A stretch of DNA of 64,000 nt. Source: Erythroxylum novogranatense. Lineage: Eukaryota > Streptophyta > Magnoliopsida > Malpighiales > Erythroxylaceae. The notes under the pieces are model-generated. The model did no database searches, had not been told where the DNA came from, and worked only from the letters and a program-made list of their open reading frames with translations. This document shows positions 1-11,879 of this stretch, piece by piece. The stretch covers positions 12,685,060-12,749,059 of the forward strand of contig CM057225.1 of assembly GCA_029891385.1 (NCBI GenBank), given 5' to 3'. The translations under genes were made by a program, and so were the position numbers. How positions within the stretch are numbered: the first letter of the stretch is position 1; each line of letters opens with the position of its first letter.

Positions 1-3000
1 CTATGGTGGAATGGATGTGGGCGGTGGTGGAATGGTTCTTGGAAGCATTGCTCCTCCCCAGGACATGGTTTTCACCCATTCTGATCCTTTCCGCAGGTAT
101 AAATCGTGCTCTATTTGGCACCAACCCATTTTTCTTAGGTGTTCCATTTTAGTGCATCTCACACAAATGTTCTAGTTTTTGAATGGCAACAGTCCTTACT
201 ACAATATCGACCTGAAGGAAATACACATTGCTGGGAAGCCATTGAAGTTGAATCCAAAGGTCTTTGATGGAAGTCATGGAACAGTCATGGATAGTGGGAC
301 TACCTATGCTTACTTTCCAGAAGAAGCTTTTCATGCCATTAAGGATGCTGTAAGTAAACTCTTCAGTCGCTTTAGTTTGTACACTTTGCTATTAGATTTC
401 TGTTTCCTTGTCTTCTTAATTTTCAATAAAGCATTTTTGAAAGCAACACCATGCAGCATACACTGTTAACTATAAAATGGTTTTCTGGTTTAATTATACT
501 TTCCGAAAAGAAAATGGCATGTTCAAGCTGGTAGCATTTAGGAATTCGCATTTTCTAGTCTTGGACTTTCCATATGTGGTGGATTTTCCTTGAAAAGCCT
601 GCATGCGTTACGTTCGGTAGTTTTGTGATAGATGTTTGTGAACCAGGCATATTTCTGATATGTTAATGCATCTAAAAGTGCCCTTCAAATTTATTTATCT
701 AATTCTGGCCAGGCTCTCTATTAGAGTAGCATGTTCAGTCTTCCTAAGAGATGATCACCTTCTGGATTTGGTACATTATTTTTGCGTTGCTTGTTGTAGA
801 TTTCCCTATAGAGGGTATCTAGATCTGGCGTTAACTCGGCCTCATTTGGCTTACTGTGGATACTCTTTTTTAGCTTGACTTTTTTTATGCTTATGCCCAA
901 AACCAAGTCTGGATAATATGTGCCCAGAGAATCTATCAGATTGATAGTCTTTCTCCATTCAAGCTGCAGGTGAGACTTTTACTGCTTCATCAACTTACTT
1001 TAGTTTTCTATGACAATGTAGATTGTGAAAGAAACTAAATCTCTCAAACGGATCCATGGACCAGATCCAAGTTTCCATGATATGTGTTTTGTCGGTGCTG
1101 GAAGGTGATGCTTTTGCTAAGAATACATATGTTGCTGTTCTAAGCTATTTTTTCCAATTTTCACTTCATTTTTTGGCTTTTCAAATCTGAAGGACCTTTT
1201 CCCTTGCTATATGAAATTGATATAGGGAAGTCTCAGGGTTGTCAAAGGTTTTCCCTCAGTTGGACATGGTTTTTGGCAAGGGTCAGAAATTGACCCTATC
1301 TCCAGAGAACTATCTATTTCGGGTAATTGGACTACTCATCTTGTAGTTCTCTGTTTAAATATCCATCTTTTGCTGATCCCTTGCTCTTTCTCTCCCTACC
1401 TCATCTTGTTCTGGGTACTACAGCATACAAGGGTAAGTGGGGCATATTGCTTGGGAATATTCCAGAATGAAAACGATGGAAGCACTCTTTTAGGAGGTAT
1501 GTTCCTGCATTTGTCATCTCTCTCTCTCTCTCTTGTCCTTGTATGCCTATTTGTAGTGGGTACATGCTTTCTTATGATCCCTGCCCTTCGATAGGGCCAA
1601 TTCCTGATTCCCTTTTCTCTGTATCTCCAACTTTCCTTCTCCTAATAAATGATGGATTGTAAAACTATCTTTCTTAATATTTGTTACCTGAGCAGGAATT
1701 ATTGTCCGTAATATGCTCGTGACGTATGATAGAGAGAATGACCAGATTGGCTTCTGGAAAACTAATTGCTCTGAACTCTCAAAAAGACTGCAAATTCCTG
1801 GTGTGCCTGCTCCTCCACCTGTGGTTCCCCCTAATAGTAATACTAGTGGAATAGTGCCTCCAACTCAATCCCCAGTTGGATTACCTCCTGATTTTCTTCC
1901 AGGTGGAGTGAGCTTTATTTATCTTAGGTCCTTCATGCGGAGCTTCAATAGTGTGTATTGGCAGTCTGAATAAAATTATAGTCTATATTGCTGGCCCCAC
2001 TTCTGGTTGACTGCAATTTGCACTCCTCATATCTAACTACATGTTTCTCCGTTAAAATTAGTTATACTTGATTACAGTATGAAAAAATATACTTCAAGAA
2101 CAGATTTCATTTTTCCTGCTTAGAAGGGAAGTTTAAAAACTCACAGCTGGAGCTGAATTTGACAAGTTTATCTAGTTTTAAGGAGTTGTTAGTTTTGAGT
2201 GCAATCTGGTTGGAGCTTTATAGTTTGAGCTCTAAATGAGTTTCAGTACCCTTACTCTTAATTTTCCAAAACAGGATCTGATAATTGTAGCTCCAACTGC
2301 ACCTTAATTATCTGAACTACTTAACTAAAATGTTATGTGTGAGACTAGTGCCAACAATTCTTCTGATGCATTATATAATTATTCGAGTAATTTATGAATC
2401 TAATCTTCACTTAAGCTCACTGAGGTCCTTACTTCAGTATTGACTTCTAGGGTAATTTTCTTTACAATTAGCATCTTTTGTTGTAGTGTAATTCTTACTC
2501 TCTCCTTCTCAATCATGATTTTAGGCGACTTTCACATTGGAATTATTACATTTGAGATGTTAATAAGTGTAAATAACTCTTCCATCAAGCCCAACTTAAC
2601 TGAGGTAGCAATTTTCATTGCCCACGAGTTGGAAGTACATAATTCACAGGTATGGTTAGGTTTTATAGCTTAGGAGAACATATTTGCATTTGCTTACTTT
2701 AGATGAACTTACATTGGTCCAATGCTAATGTCTTTGCGTTACTTTCAGGTTCATATGTTGAATTTCACCTTGAATGGTGATAATTATCTTGTTAGATGGG
2801 GCATCTTTCCGGCAGAGTCTGGAGATTACTTTTCTAAAAACACTGCAATGGTATCGTAGTAGCATTTTAGTTTGTTATAGATACAACTTGATTTATTTTA
2901 TCCACATCTGTTAAATTATTCTCTCTCCTCTTTTGTTATTATTAATTGTAGGACATAATTGTACGGTTGAGGGAACACCGAGTGCAACTACCAGAGAGGA

Positions 3001-3484
3001 TTGGGAGTTATCAGTTGATTGAATGGAATGTTGAGCCTCAAAGGAATAAGTATGTGATTTTCCATTTGCTGCTCTCTTCTTTTCATCTCTGACCCACTGG
3101 CGCATTGCATGTAGTGGATTTTGAGTTCCTTGTAATTTATCTTACTAAAGTTGTAGGGTGGTAGAAGATGTTTTCCAGCTGTGTTTGGTATGGGTTTTGA
3201 GCTTATTTAATGTGTGGCTTTCTATCTACGATGCTAGGAGAATCTTACCTCTTCTCCAGACATTGTTCCAACTTTGTTCATTAACAATTGGTTCCTATGG
3301 CAGGACATGGTGGCAGCTACACTTTTTGGGTGTAGTGGTTGGAATTGTGCTATCTCTTGTTGTTAGTTTACTTGGTATTGGCGTATGGTTGGTTCGGAGA
3401 CGTAGACGACAAACCTTTGTTGGTACATACGAGCCAGTTGGCGCCAGTTTCCCGGAGCAAGAGCTTCAGCCAGTACAAGCTTAG
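1..3484 (+). CDS. Plant aspartyl protease (pepsin A1 family), membrane-anchored, 3' part
   Basis: Ten exons join in one frame: 1-96, 193-349, 1022-1104, 1226-1322, 1424-1496, 1696-1902, 2525-2649, 2749-2850, 2952-3049, 3304-3484. All junctions are GT-AG and give 405 codons plus TAG. Exon 2 carries the second catalytic motif (VMDSGTTYAY); the first (DTGS) must lie before the window. Exon 3 has the pattern GPDPSFHDMCF, exons 5-6 AYCLGIFQN, TLLGG and YDRENDQIGFWKTNC, all typical of plant secreted aspartyl proteases. A Pro-rich linker follows in exon 6, then a juxtamembrane region. Exon 10 encodes one hydrophobic span (about VVVGIVLSLVVSLLGIGVWL) followed by RRRRR and a short cytosolic tail, so the enzyme is probably anchored at the secretory pathway or cell surface. 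No frame break is visible. The physiological substrate is not known from sequence. Confidence 0.93.
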
Positions 3485-3896
3485 TGCTCTCCTTAGTGTA
3501 CGTAGTCTAAAGCCAAAACTTGAGTGCATATTTTCACTTGTAATTAATTGAAATAGCGGAAACCTACGAGGTAATAGAAGTTTCCTCTTTGTTGTAATAC
3601 GAAAATGGGACACTTCAAGAAAAACTTTTTTCTTAAATTTGCCATTATACCATTATGTAAAAGCTAAATTATTTTGAATTATTATCTTATGTAAATATAT
3701 TTAATATTTTATTTATAATTCAAGATATTGAAAATCATTTACCATTAGCTTAGATCCCAAAAATGAGGGTGAATTCCTTATTCCTATAGCAGAACCCCAT
3801 CACAACAAGGGTTTGGTAGCAGAGGCCGTGCTATTTTTCTGATAACAATCCCTTACCTTGCGAGTTTCGTCCTGCATAAGCTTTCCTAATTAATAG
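3485..3896. other. 3' flank of the protease gene
   Basis: AT-rich sequence after the stop codon, presumably the 3' UTR and terminator. I see no canonical AATAAA close to the stop. No further coding exon is visible. Confidence 0.5.
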
Positions 3897-4298
3897 TGTT
3901 AAGTTTAGATCTTTTGTTGTCCCATATTAGTTGGGGATAACAATTGGGGCAAGGCTTTCACCTATATAAGGAAATGGCTACTTCCTTAGTTGATACACCA
4001 AACAAAGTCAAAGATTTGTAGTATAAATTTGACTCTAGTTAAATTCCTCTTCTGAGGTGAGAGTTTGAGAGTTTATTTTGTGTATTTCTTTGTGAGTGTG
4101 TTGGTGTATTGAGGGATTGGGTTAGAGAAAAAATTGTGATTGTAAGAATTTTTTACATAGTGGATTTTCTTTTCGGTGCTTGTGATTTTTCTCCAATTTG
4201 GAAGTTTTTACGTAAATTCTCTTGTATTGTTTTTTTAATGATATTTTTATCTATTATATATCCTTGAATGTGAATTTAGGAGGTCTAAATTCTTAACA
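3897..4298 (+). mobile_element. Solo LTR, 402 bp, TSD AATAG
   Basis: The segment begins TGTTAAG and ends CTTAACA, so its ends are inverted repeats with TG...CA termini. The 5 bases before (3892-3896) and after (4299-4303) are both AATAG, a perfect target-site duplication. A TATA-like box (CCTATATAAGG) lies at 3961-3971, as expected for an LTR promoter, which supports plus orientation. No internal region or second LTR is present, so it is a solo LTR left by LTR-LTR recombination. The family is probably copia-like or TRIM-like, but this is not certain. Confidence 0.88.
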
Positions 4299-4303
4299 AA
4301 TAG

Positions 4304-5690
4304 TTCATTCTATCAAGATGCGCTTTAATCATACATTCCCTGTGGTCCCTAGATCCTGATGATTAAGTCGAATCAACCCAACAATGTTGTTTTCTTACGA
4401 GAAAACATCAGGTATCTGCTCTTCAAACCCAACAATTGATTTCATTCTGAACATCATTCCAATAAAACCCGAGAACTTAAATTTCATACAAGTGGGATTT
4501 CTTTTTTTATTTGCAACCCATTAGATACCAGAGCAGGATCTCTTTTAGACGCAAATGAAATGCATATTTAGTTTTTGACGTATATACTTCACAGAATAAG
4601 GTACACACCTAATCTGAATTCTCTGCTGGGGTGAGGGTGTTGGTGTTTTAACTAACATTTTGATTATGCAAATGGAAGATCTTCTGTTTTTTTTTAGTTT
4701 GTGCAAATACTACAAACCGAAAGAAAGAAAGAATAAAAAGGGGAATTGCCAATTTGAAAGGGTTATTGTTTTCTCCAGATTTATGATTTTCCTTCTGCTG
4801 GCATGTTGCTGGCCACCCAGGTAAGTGAAGAAGTCAAACTTTGAAGAGCAGTTCTTGAAACTTCAGGAGTAGTCAACCGAATTCAAGGGAAAGTTGATGC
4901 ATTACGCAAGCGTCTCGAAAAGAACTGTCATTGAACAATAGATCGCGGGGTACCTAACCTGACGGATATTTTAAACCTGACTGACGGGTAAAACTGGCAT
5001 CAATTTGGCTGCGGGACATGGTATCTAGGATTGCTTCCCTTATCATGTGGGCCAAGAGGTGAATTGGAGGCAACTAGTGACGACATCACGTGGCATGAAT
5101 CAGATTCAATAGAATACTCGGGGACCCTCCATAGTCCATAGACAAAAATCTCTGTTTCGCCGTACACTGGTAGCACATGAATCTGAGCTCTTAGCAACTC
5201 CCAACCGACATATCCTACGTTATACTATACATCCAAATTATGTTCATTCACGTAGGGTCTGGTTATTATACGTCGCTACAGATAATAAAACATAAAAATT
5301 TTGTATTTTGTAGTATTCGGTTATTGATCTAACTTATTTTTGTTCTGACTTCAAATGACAAAAACATAAATTTTTAGTTCTTTCTAAAATTATGGGACAA
5401 GATTTCTTATCTACGTGACAGGAACAAAACACATAAGCAACTTTTAAAAATATTCCTCCGTCGACCACAATATTTTTATTAAAAATTAAATAATTAAATA
5501 TATATTATTTAATTATTTATTTTAATAAAATATGAATAATTTAATTCAACAATATGTTATATATTTAATAAATTAAAATTAATTATCAATAAATTTATGA
5601 ATAATTTAATTTTATTTAATTTTTATAATTAAATTATATAATTAAATTTAAAATATATAAATATTCAAATAAAATTTGATTTAATAATTA
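4304..5690. other. Intergenic, no recognised feature
   Basis: Non-repetitive sequence to about 5300, then increasingly AT-rich. Short ORFs here (for example 5000-5197, minus) have no recognisable motif. No gene is supported. Confidence 0.5.
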
Positions 5691-5696
5691 AAAATA

Positions 5697-6140
5697 TTTC
5701 AAATAAATATTAATTTATAAATAAAATTTGAATTTTAAATTATTTATTTTATTAAAATAACATAATTTTATTAATAATTTGAGAATAAATATTATACAAG
5801 AGATTTATTTAATTAAAAATAATTTATCTTTAAGTTTAATATAAAATATAATTATTGTCAGTGATAAAATATAACTACATTAACATTAATAACCAGATTA
5901 TTTGAATATTTATATCTTTAAAATTTAATTATAAAATTAAATAAATTTCAAATAAATGTTAATTTATATGAATTTTAAATTATTTATTTTATTAAAATAA
6001 CATAATTTTATTAATAATTTGTTAATAAATATTATATAAGAGATTTATTTAATTAAAATAATTTATTTTAATTTTTTATAAAATGTAAGTATTGTGGGTG
6101 ATAATAATATAACTATATTAAGATTAATAATCAAATAAAT
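5697..6140. repeat. AT-rich direct duplication, about 245-bp unit
   Basis: Two diverged copies (about 5697-5940 and 5945-6140) share long stretches, such as the run containing ATTAAAATAACATAATTTTA at about 5750 and again at about 5992, and the segment AGAGATTTATTTAATTAAAA. Small insertions separate the copies. This is a local tandem duplication of AT-rich spacer, followed by a poly(A)-rich tract near 6165-6190. Confidence 0.7.
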
Positions 6141-6725
6141 TTTTGTTTTTATTCGAAAGAAAAACAAAAAAAAAATAAAAAAAAAAAACAGAAAACGAAA
6201 AACTACAAAATTTAAATTTCTCATTTTATTTCATCATAATTAAAATAAATATTAATACAATTATAAAAAATATTTAATAGCACATCTGATGGATCTCGTA
6301 TGGATACTGCCAAATGACAAAGTTTCAGGGTCTGAAGCTTGCTTGAACTTTGCAAAGTTAAAACCACTTCAAGATTCCAGGTTTTCTAAGAGTTTCAGTT
6401 ACACAATTACAGATAAATCTAAAATGGTGAATTCGTAGAACAGTCGTAATAAGCCCTGGAATCGCATTATTTGTATTAATATCTACCGAGACATCCGCAC
6501 ACTACACAAAGCTTAAGAAGCAAGAGATATCGTACTTCGTTTAGACCATGATGACTACTCACAAAACCACAAAACAATACAAGAAACTGCCAACTATTTC
6601 ATCAACAAGCGACTTTTCATAGCTAATATCGTCCTATAAACACATAATCATATGTTCGACCTGATATAAGTCTTAACCCTGGCTAATCATCATAAGGTTT
6701 GTTTCCATAAAGCGTCTTCTTTCAT

Positions 6726-7132
6726 TCAAGGGCACTTGGATTTGCCCTTGGAATTCTTCAGGTTTCTGTAGCATGGGCACTCGTGCTTGTTACCGTAAGT
6801 CCCTGAAGGAACGCACTTGCACTTTTCACAACAAATTCCGCAGTACTTCAAGCATCGGTCCATAAATCCAGCTTTTGCGCATCTAACCCCACACTTCGAA
6901 TCACAGATGCCTGTCCAAACATGCACCATATATAGCAAAGAAAATAATCAGGATACTGCATGCCATAGGCAAAAAACACCAGAAGTTTCAACTGAAAGGA
7001 GCAGGAAAATGGGAATAGACGAAAAGGAACAAACAGTGTCTATCAACCACCTGAACCGGCCGATGTGACCTCAAAGAAAGAGGAAGTGAAAACGAGACAA
7101 ACCAGCAAAAGGGTTGCTAGGAATGACTTCAT
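6726..7132 (-). CDS. GASA: Snakin/GASA (gibberellin-regulated) cysteine-rich peptide
   Basis: Exon 1 (7132-7051) encodes a hydrophobic signal peptide beginning [16 protein letters not shown] 140-bp GT-AG intron follows, then exon 2 (6910-6726) ending TGA. The protein is 88 residues, the usual size of Snakin-1-type peptides. Exon 2 encodes the whole GASA domain with all 12 cysteines, including [20 protein letters not shown] and the C-terminal KSKCP. The family is secreted to the cell wall or apoplast, forms six disulfides, and takes part in growth, hormone (gibberellin) and defence responses; some members are antimicrobial. The start is set by the only Met leading the signal peptide. The gene appears intact. 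Gibberellin control is family knowledge, not read here. Confidence 0.95.
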
Positions 7133-7240
7133 GCTGTTTGCTGTATTTGGTAGCGTACAAAATCTAGAGCCGAAGTTACTCACTCCAGACTATAACAAGT
7201 TGGCAACAGAGATGATATCTGACGCTGTGCAATAGATTGG

Positions 7241-7249
7241 TACTTATAG
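7241..7249 (-). promoter_or_regulatory. TATA box of the GASA gene
   Basis: On the minus strand the sequence reads CTATAAGTA, about 110 bp upstream of the ATG at 7132. This is a plausible plant TATA box with a short 5' UTR. The transcription start itself was not determined. Confidence 0.6.
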
Positions 7250-7259
7250 GGCTAAAAAA

Positions 7260-7985
7260 GGTGGTTGAGAACTTTAAGAAAGTGACTTGGGGATAAAAAT
7301 AAGTGATTTACAGACTGTAATTTGGTTTTGGCAGTAAATGTCACGGATTTTTGGAAGCTCCGATATTTCTAGAAAGATCGATTATTTGATTGTGAAATAA
7401 AAAGAATTCATAACTTTTTAATAATTAAAATATAACTTTTAATAAATTTAAATTTGAAGTTTTTAAAAATATTTTTAAAATAAAATTTTCAAATCAATTA
7501 ATGAGTTTATTTTTAGTCTCTTTTATCCTTTTATTTTATATATAATTCTCACAATATCTACAAATCTATCCTCACATTTATTTTGAAAAATTATATAATA
7601 TTATTTAACTTTTATATATTTTAATATTTATTTTTATATTAGTTTTACTTATGTTATAATCCATATAAAAGATTTAGTTAGTTATATTCTATTTATGGTT
7701 TAAAATTATATAATAATTAATATATTATGCTTTGTATATTATTTAATATGCTTTAAATAATATATATATATATATTAAATTTTATTATAAAATAAAATAT
7801 AATTAAAATTAAAATTACTTTTATTTTATATTCTCAAGCAATCTACTATATCAAACTTTTTTAAAAATTTAATTAACAATTAAATAATTAACTAATTTAA
7901 AAAACTCTTATAAAAAACGTTATATTATAAAAACAGTACTCGCATAGGCATATTTATAAATATAGAACTAAGAAAGCAACTTAGT
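7260..7985. other. AT-rich upstream spacer
   Basis: Strongly AT-rich DNA with a short (TA)n run near 7758-7774. No coding or structural feature is recognised. Confidence 0.5.
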
Positions 7986-7987
7986 TG

Positions 7988-8271
7988 TGTGTCAGAGAAT
8001 ATATGAAATTAATTGAGTTGATCTCACACAACATCTTAAGTTATTGTGATGAAATAGTCACTTAATATGGTATCAGAGCCTTTATGATTAAATGGTCATG
8101 AGTTCGAATCCTACCACCCACCTATTATAAGTAAATTAAGCACAAGGTAAAATAAGCTTGTGTAAATTTCAAGCCTAAAAAACTTTTATTTGAAGGAGTG
8201 TGTTAGAAAATATATAAAATTAATTAAGTTGATCTCACGTAATAATTTAAATTATTATAATAAAATGGTCA
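7988..8271 (+). mobile_element. Miniature LTR element (SMART/TRIM-like)
   Basis: Two similar ~71-73-bp direct repeats, 7988-8060 and 8199-8271, begin TGTGT(C/T)AGA and end GTCA. Seven bases after the first repeat is TGGTATCAGAGC (8068-8079), the complement of the 3' end of plant initiator tRNA-Met and the classic LTR-element primer-binding site. Just before the second repeat is a purine tract (GAAGGAG), placed like a polypurine tract. The total is about 284 bp with no coding capacity, matching the SMART class of tiny LTR elements mobilised in trans. No clear target-site duplication is seen, so the exact ends may be off by a few bases. Confidence 0.78.
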
Positions 8272-8279
8272 TTTTTATT

Positions 8280-9220
8280 ATTGTGCAATGCTTTGGAATT
8301 TGTAGAAAGTGACAGTTCTGCTACTACCGGTTCCTGCTGCTAATAATCAAGCATCAATATTAACGTCAAGCAATTACGAATGGAAGTTTCTCGTTATTTA
8401 CAATAAACAAATGCAATGAGATTTCAGCTTGTTTGCCCTTCTTGTTCGTTGCTCTATGTATGATAGCTAAAATACCCAGACATTAGGTATTGATAAATCT
8501 CTTAAAAGAACTTACATAAATCATTAAATTCTGTAATTTTATAATAAAATAAGTTTGAATTAACAATTTCAAAATTAATAACTTCTTCTACAATTTTAAT
8601 GATAAGGATTTATTTATATTTTATATTAGCATTTATAAAGTTTGAACATATTGAAAATTAATTCAAGTATATTTAGTATAGTAAAGTGGAAAATTAAGAA
8701 ATATACCGAAAGCTTGTATGTAACTACTGCCCCACAATAGTGTTGTCGATGTTAGGGTGAAGCTGACCGAATTGTGATTCCTCTGTCATCTGCTTTTCCT
8801 ATAATAAAAGCAAAGCAACCACTGATTAAATATGTTTTGTTGGGGACAGCTTGATGACGATTCGTCAATCGTCATACGCGATTTCTTTCTCACAAGCGTT
8901 GGCAGATTTCACTTTTAAGAATTAACATCTCATATTTGCAAAAAAAGATGTCATCTTTAATGTATTTGTCACATCGGAGACCCACCCTTTCACCATGCTA
9001 CTTCAAACCGACAGCTTTTGCAGTCAATTACGATTCATAAAGGTGTTAAAATTTGTCATCTTTTCACTATACTACTGTAACTGGGTACAAGCTCTTCACC
9101 ACCTAGAGGGACTAAGAAAGAGTGAGGCCCTAAGGTGATGGAAAATGCGCACTGTGGTTAACAGGGGACAATTACAGAGGATTCACTCTGGCATCCATGA
9201 AATGAATCACAACTTTAATA
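8280..9220. other. Spacer with one perfect short inverted repeat
   Basis: Nothing coding is recognised. At 8854-8875 there is a perfect inverted repeat (ATGACGATT, 4-base gap, AATCGTCAT) containing TGACG, the core bound by plant TGA-type bZIP factors. Its role, if any, is unknown. Confidence 0.45.
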
Positions 9221-9221
9221 C

Positions 9222-10320
9222 TTTTTTTTAAAAGTGAATATAAAATTTATAAATAAACAGAAGGTTAAGATACAAACCAAATCAAAGAGGCAAAAAAGAA
9301 CCTCAAAATAAAGGAAAAAAGCCGCAAGGGCCCTTAACACAAAGCTATATGGGCAGCTTTCACATATGACCATTGAAGATTAGGTATTTGAAAATGAATC
9401 TCGAGAGTCGAGACTTAAAAGATGAGAACGAATAAGGTGAAAAAATTCTCTGTCCAATATTACTCTGTCTTATTCTGTCTCATAAAATCTTAACCATTTA
9501 TGTTGCGGGATTTACGTAGGACTCATATGGAACTCACATAAATGAATGACTGAGATTCATTAGACACAATAAGACACCATAATATTAAACAGAAGATCTG
9601 GATTCACGAATAAGATAAGTGATGTCCACGATAATATCCTGGGGTGAATACTGACGGTTGTTGAAAATTCGGTTATTCTTCCCATACTAAAGAAAGTAAA
9701 CAATAGCAGAGAGAATTAACCGCGACAGAATATGCCTGAAGTCTTTTTGGCGGCGAAGATAGGTGCAATGCAAGCCTACTGGAGGAAAGGAAACCAAGAA
9801 ATTGAGAGCCAAGTAGTGGAAATCTTTGTCAAGAGAGAATCCCAGATGAAGGACGAGAAGCTGCACTGGAAAAAAAGATGATCATGTGTCTCGACAGAGG
9901 AGCTACATAAAACAAAAATCGAGCCTGACAAAACTCCAAACAACTGAAAACTGTCCATAGTTTGGAGTCGTCCTCGCGAAGCTAACTAGAGGATGAAAGA
10001 ATGTCACAGGATGTGTCCTGAAAATCATAGTAAATAGTGGATCAAATTTACTGGTCGTCGAGTTCGGATAATTTCTATACAGAGTCAACCGAAAAGACCC
10101 CGAATAAGTGACTAATGCAAACCTAATTATCTGACTGCTGGGCACGAGACTAAAAATGAATAGAGTCTCAAGTCTGTTGCAGCTCACTACTCCTTTCAGG
10201 AAAGTCAACTCGTCGAAATGTATAATCTCCGAGACTCGGACATCTCAAAAGAGCCCGGTAAAGAAAAGAACCCGGATCGAGTTAAAGCTCTTTTCATATA
10301 TTGTTTCACATAGCGCTTTA
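9222..10320 (-). pseudogene. LINE (L1-type) 3' fragment with zinc-binding RT domain remnant
   Basis: Read on the minus strand, 9776-9990 encodes LASRGRLQT, then FQLFGVLSGS, CSSSVETHDHLFFQCSFSS and FIWDSLLTKI. This matches the C-terminal zf-RVT region of plant LINE reverse transcriptases. A stop replaces the usual Trp of the ILWLA motif, and upstream segments need several frames, so it is dead. The 3' UTR runs to a poly(A) tail (poly(T) on the plus strand at 9222-9229). It is 5'-truncated; the exact 5' end near 10.2-10.5 kb cannot be placed and no target-site duplication was found. Confidence 0.75.
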
Positions 10321-10674
10321 AAATGGTACTGAATTCTCAGTCACTAGATGTCGGTGATGGCAAACATTTGTCAATGAAAACACTGGATCTAGAAGGCTTA
10401 AAGTTAAATTGCATTGGTAATGATACATCTGCATGCTCACCAACGCGCCAAGCTTCCCAACATTTCTACGAAGTCTCTCGAAAGTGGAGGGCTATAATGG
10501 AGATCAAAATAAGCCAGCAGCTTTAGATGCAGTGTCCTGAAATGGTTTGGTCCACCACCTCCTTTGGCGTTGAGTGTGCCAGGCAATGTCTGTGAGCGTG
10601 GAACCACACAGATTGACTCTTTGACTTGGCATTTTAAAGTAAGAGACTACCATGACTTGACATTTTAAATTAAT
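10320..10674. other. Spacer, no recognised feature
   Basis: A 67-codon plus-strand ORF (10323-10526) has no recognisable motif and may be antisense to LINE remains. A short direct repeat (TGACTTGGCATTTTAAA and TGACTTGACATTTTAAA) lies near 10619-10670. Confidence 0.4.
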
Positions 10675-11879
10675 GTACGGTAAATATACATTATATATAA
10701 AATTATAATAAGATCATTAATATGATTTATATTATATTTATGTATCATTCTTAAATTTTTAATGGTCATTATTATATTAAGATTAAATATTAATAAAGAA
10801 TGAAAAGATTATCACACGTTACGTATTTTCTTTACAAAAGAAGTAGTCATTCTCATAAACTAAAGTATTGAATATATTTAATGAAAGAACTCATCCCGGA
10901 GTTCATCTTTTAGAACCCAACTGGAGCCTTGTTAGTGACCCTATAGTAGTCTTCCAATCGATATCTAACTCTATTGAGACATTCCCACAAAACTAAACCG
11001 TTCAACTGTTAAAAACCTTTCATACTTTAAGAGATAAAAGTGAGAAAAATAGTATGAATTTTTTTTATAATCATTTTATTAAAACAAATAGCATAACGAA
11101 TGCATTTTGACATTCTCAAAATTTTCAAAGTCTTGTAAAATTTCAAAACATTTCTATATTCATACCAATTTCTCAACTATAAATTTTGGACTTCAAATCC
11201 ACTCACAAATAACTCCAAGCAAATAATTTTCGACAATCACTACAATAAACTTTAACAAGCTAAAACATATTTAAGTATTTCATTTAAAAGCCTTTTATAA
11301 GCATCTATTTTTTATACAAATGTACATACCAAAATGACATAAGCAAAGAAGCATTCGACAATACAACTAATCATGCGACAAAGTCCTAATTACTATAGTG
11401 CTTATACTGATATCTGGGGTAATTTGTTTAAAAACATAAAAATAAGAGAGAGTTAAACAAGCTCAGTGAGTCTTAATCAGTTTATTAAAAAAATTGAACT
11501 TTTCATAACAACACAATAACAATATTCTCATACAATCATAAAACTCATGGTAAAGCATTTGCATAACAATTTGTTTGTGCATCATCAAATCTAGTAATAA
11601 TATAACATTTCGTATAACAAAATTTCAATTTTCTGAAATATTATTCTAAAATGTTTTTTGACCTTAAACTTATAATAAGAAAACTTATTGGCACCACTAG
11701 TTTAATAAGTTTTTTTGAAAAACTTTTATACTGAAATAAGTCATCAACTAGAATTGGTACTATACGGTGTTTCTCAAATCACTTTTAAGATAAATAGTGG
11801 TGTCATTACTATTTCAAGACTTTTCTTACTCAACATAGCCCACCACTAGTTTCTTTACTATACAGTACACTAGGCTTAA

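Noticed and set aside
350..1021. ORFs inside the long second intron of the protease gene
   Set aside because: Splicing of the flanking exons keeps a perfect frame, and these ORFs have no motifs.
8068..8115. tRNA-like sequence (TGGTATCAGAGC and GAGTTCGAATCC)
   Set aside because: It is the complement of a tRNA end (a primer site) plus a chance or derived T-arm-like motif; no cloverleaf can be built and LTR-like repeats flank it.
10323..10526. 67-codon plus-strand ORF
   Set aside because: No recognised domain; it lies antisense to LINE-adjacent sequence and is short enough to be chance.
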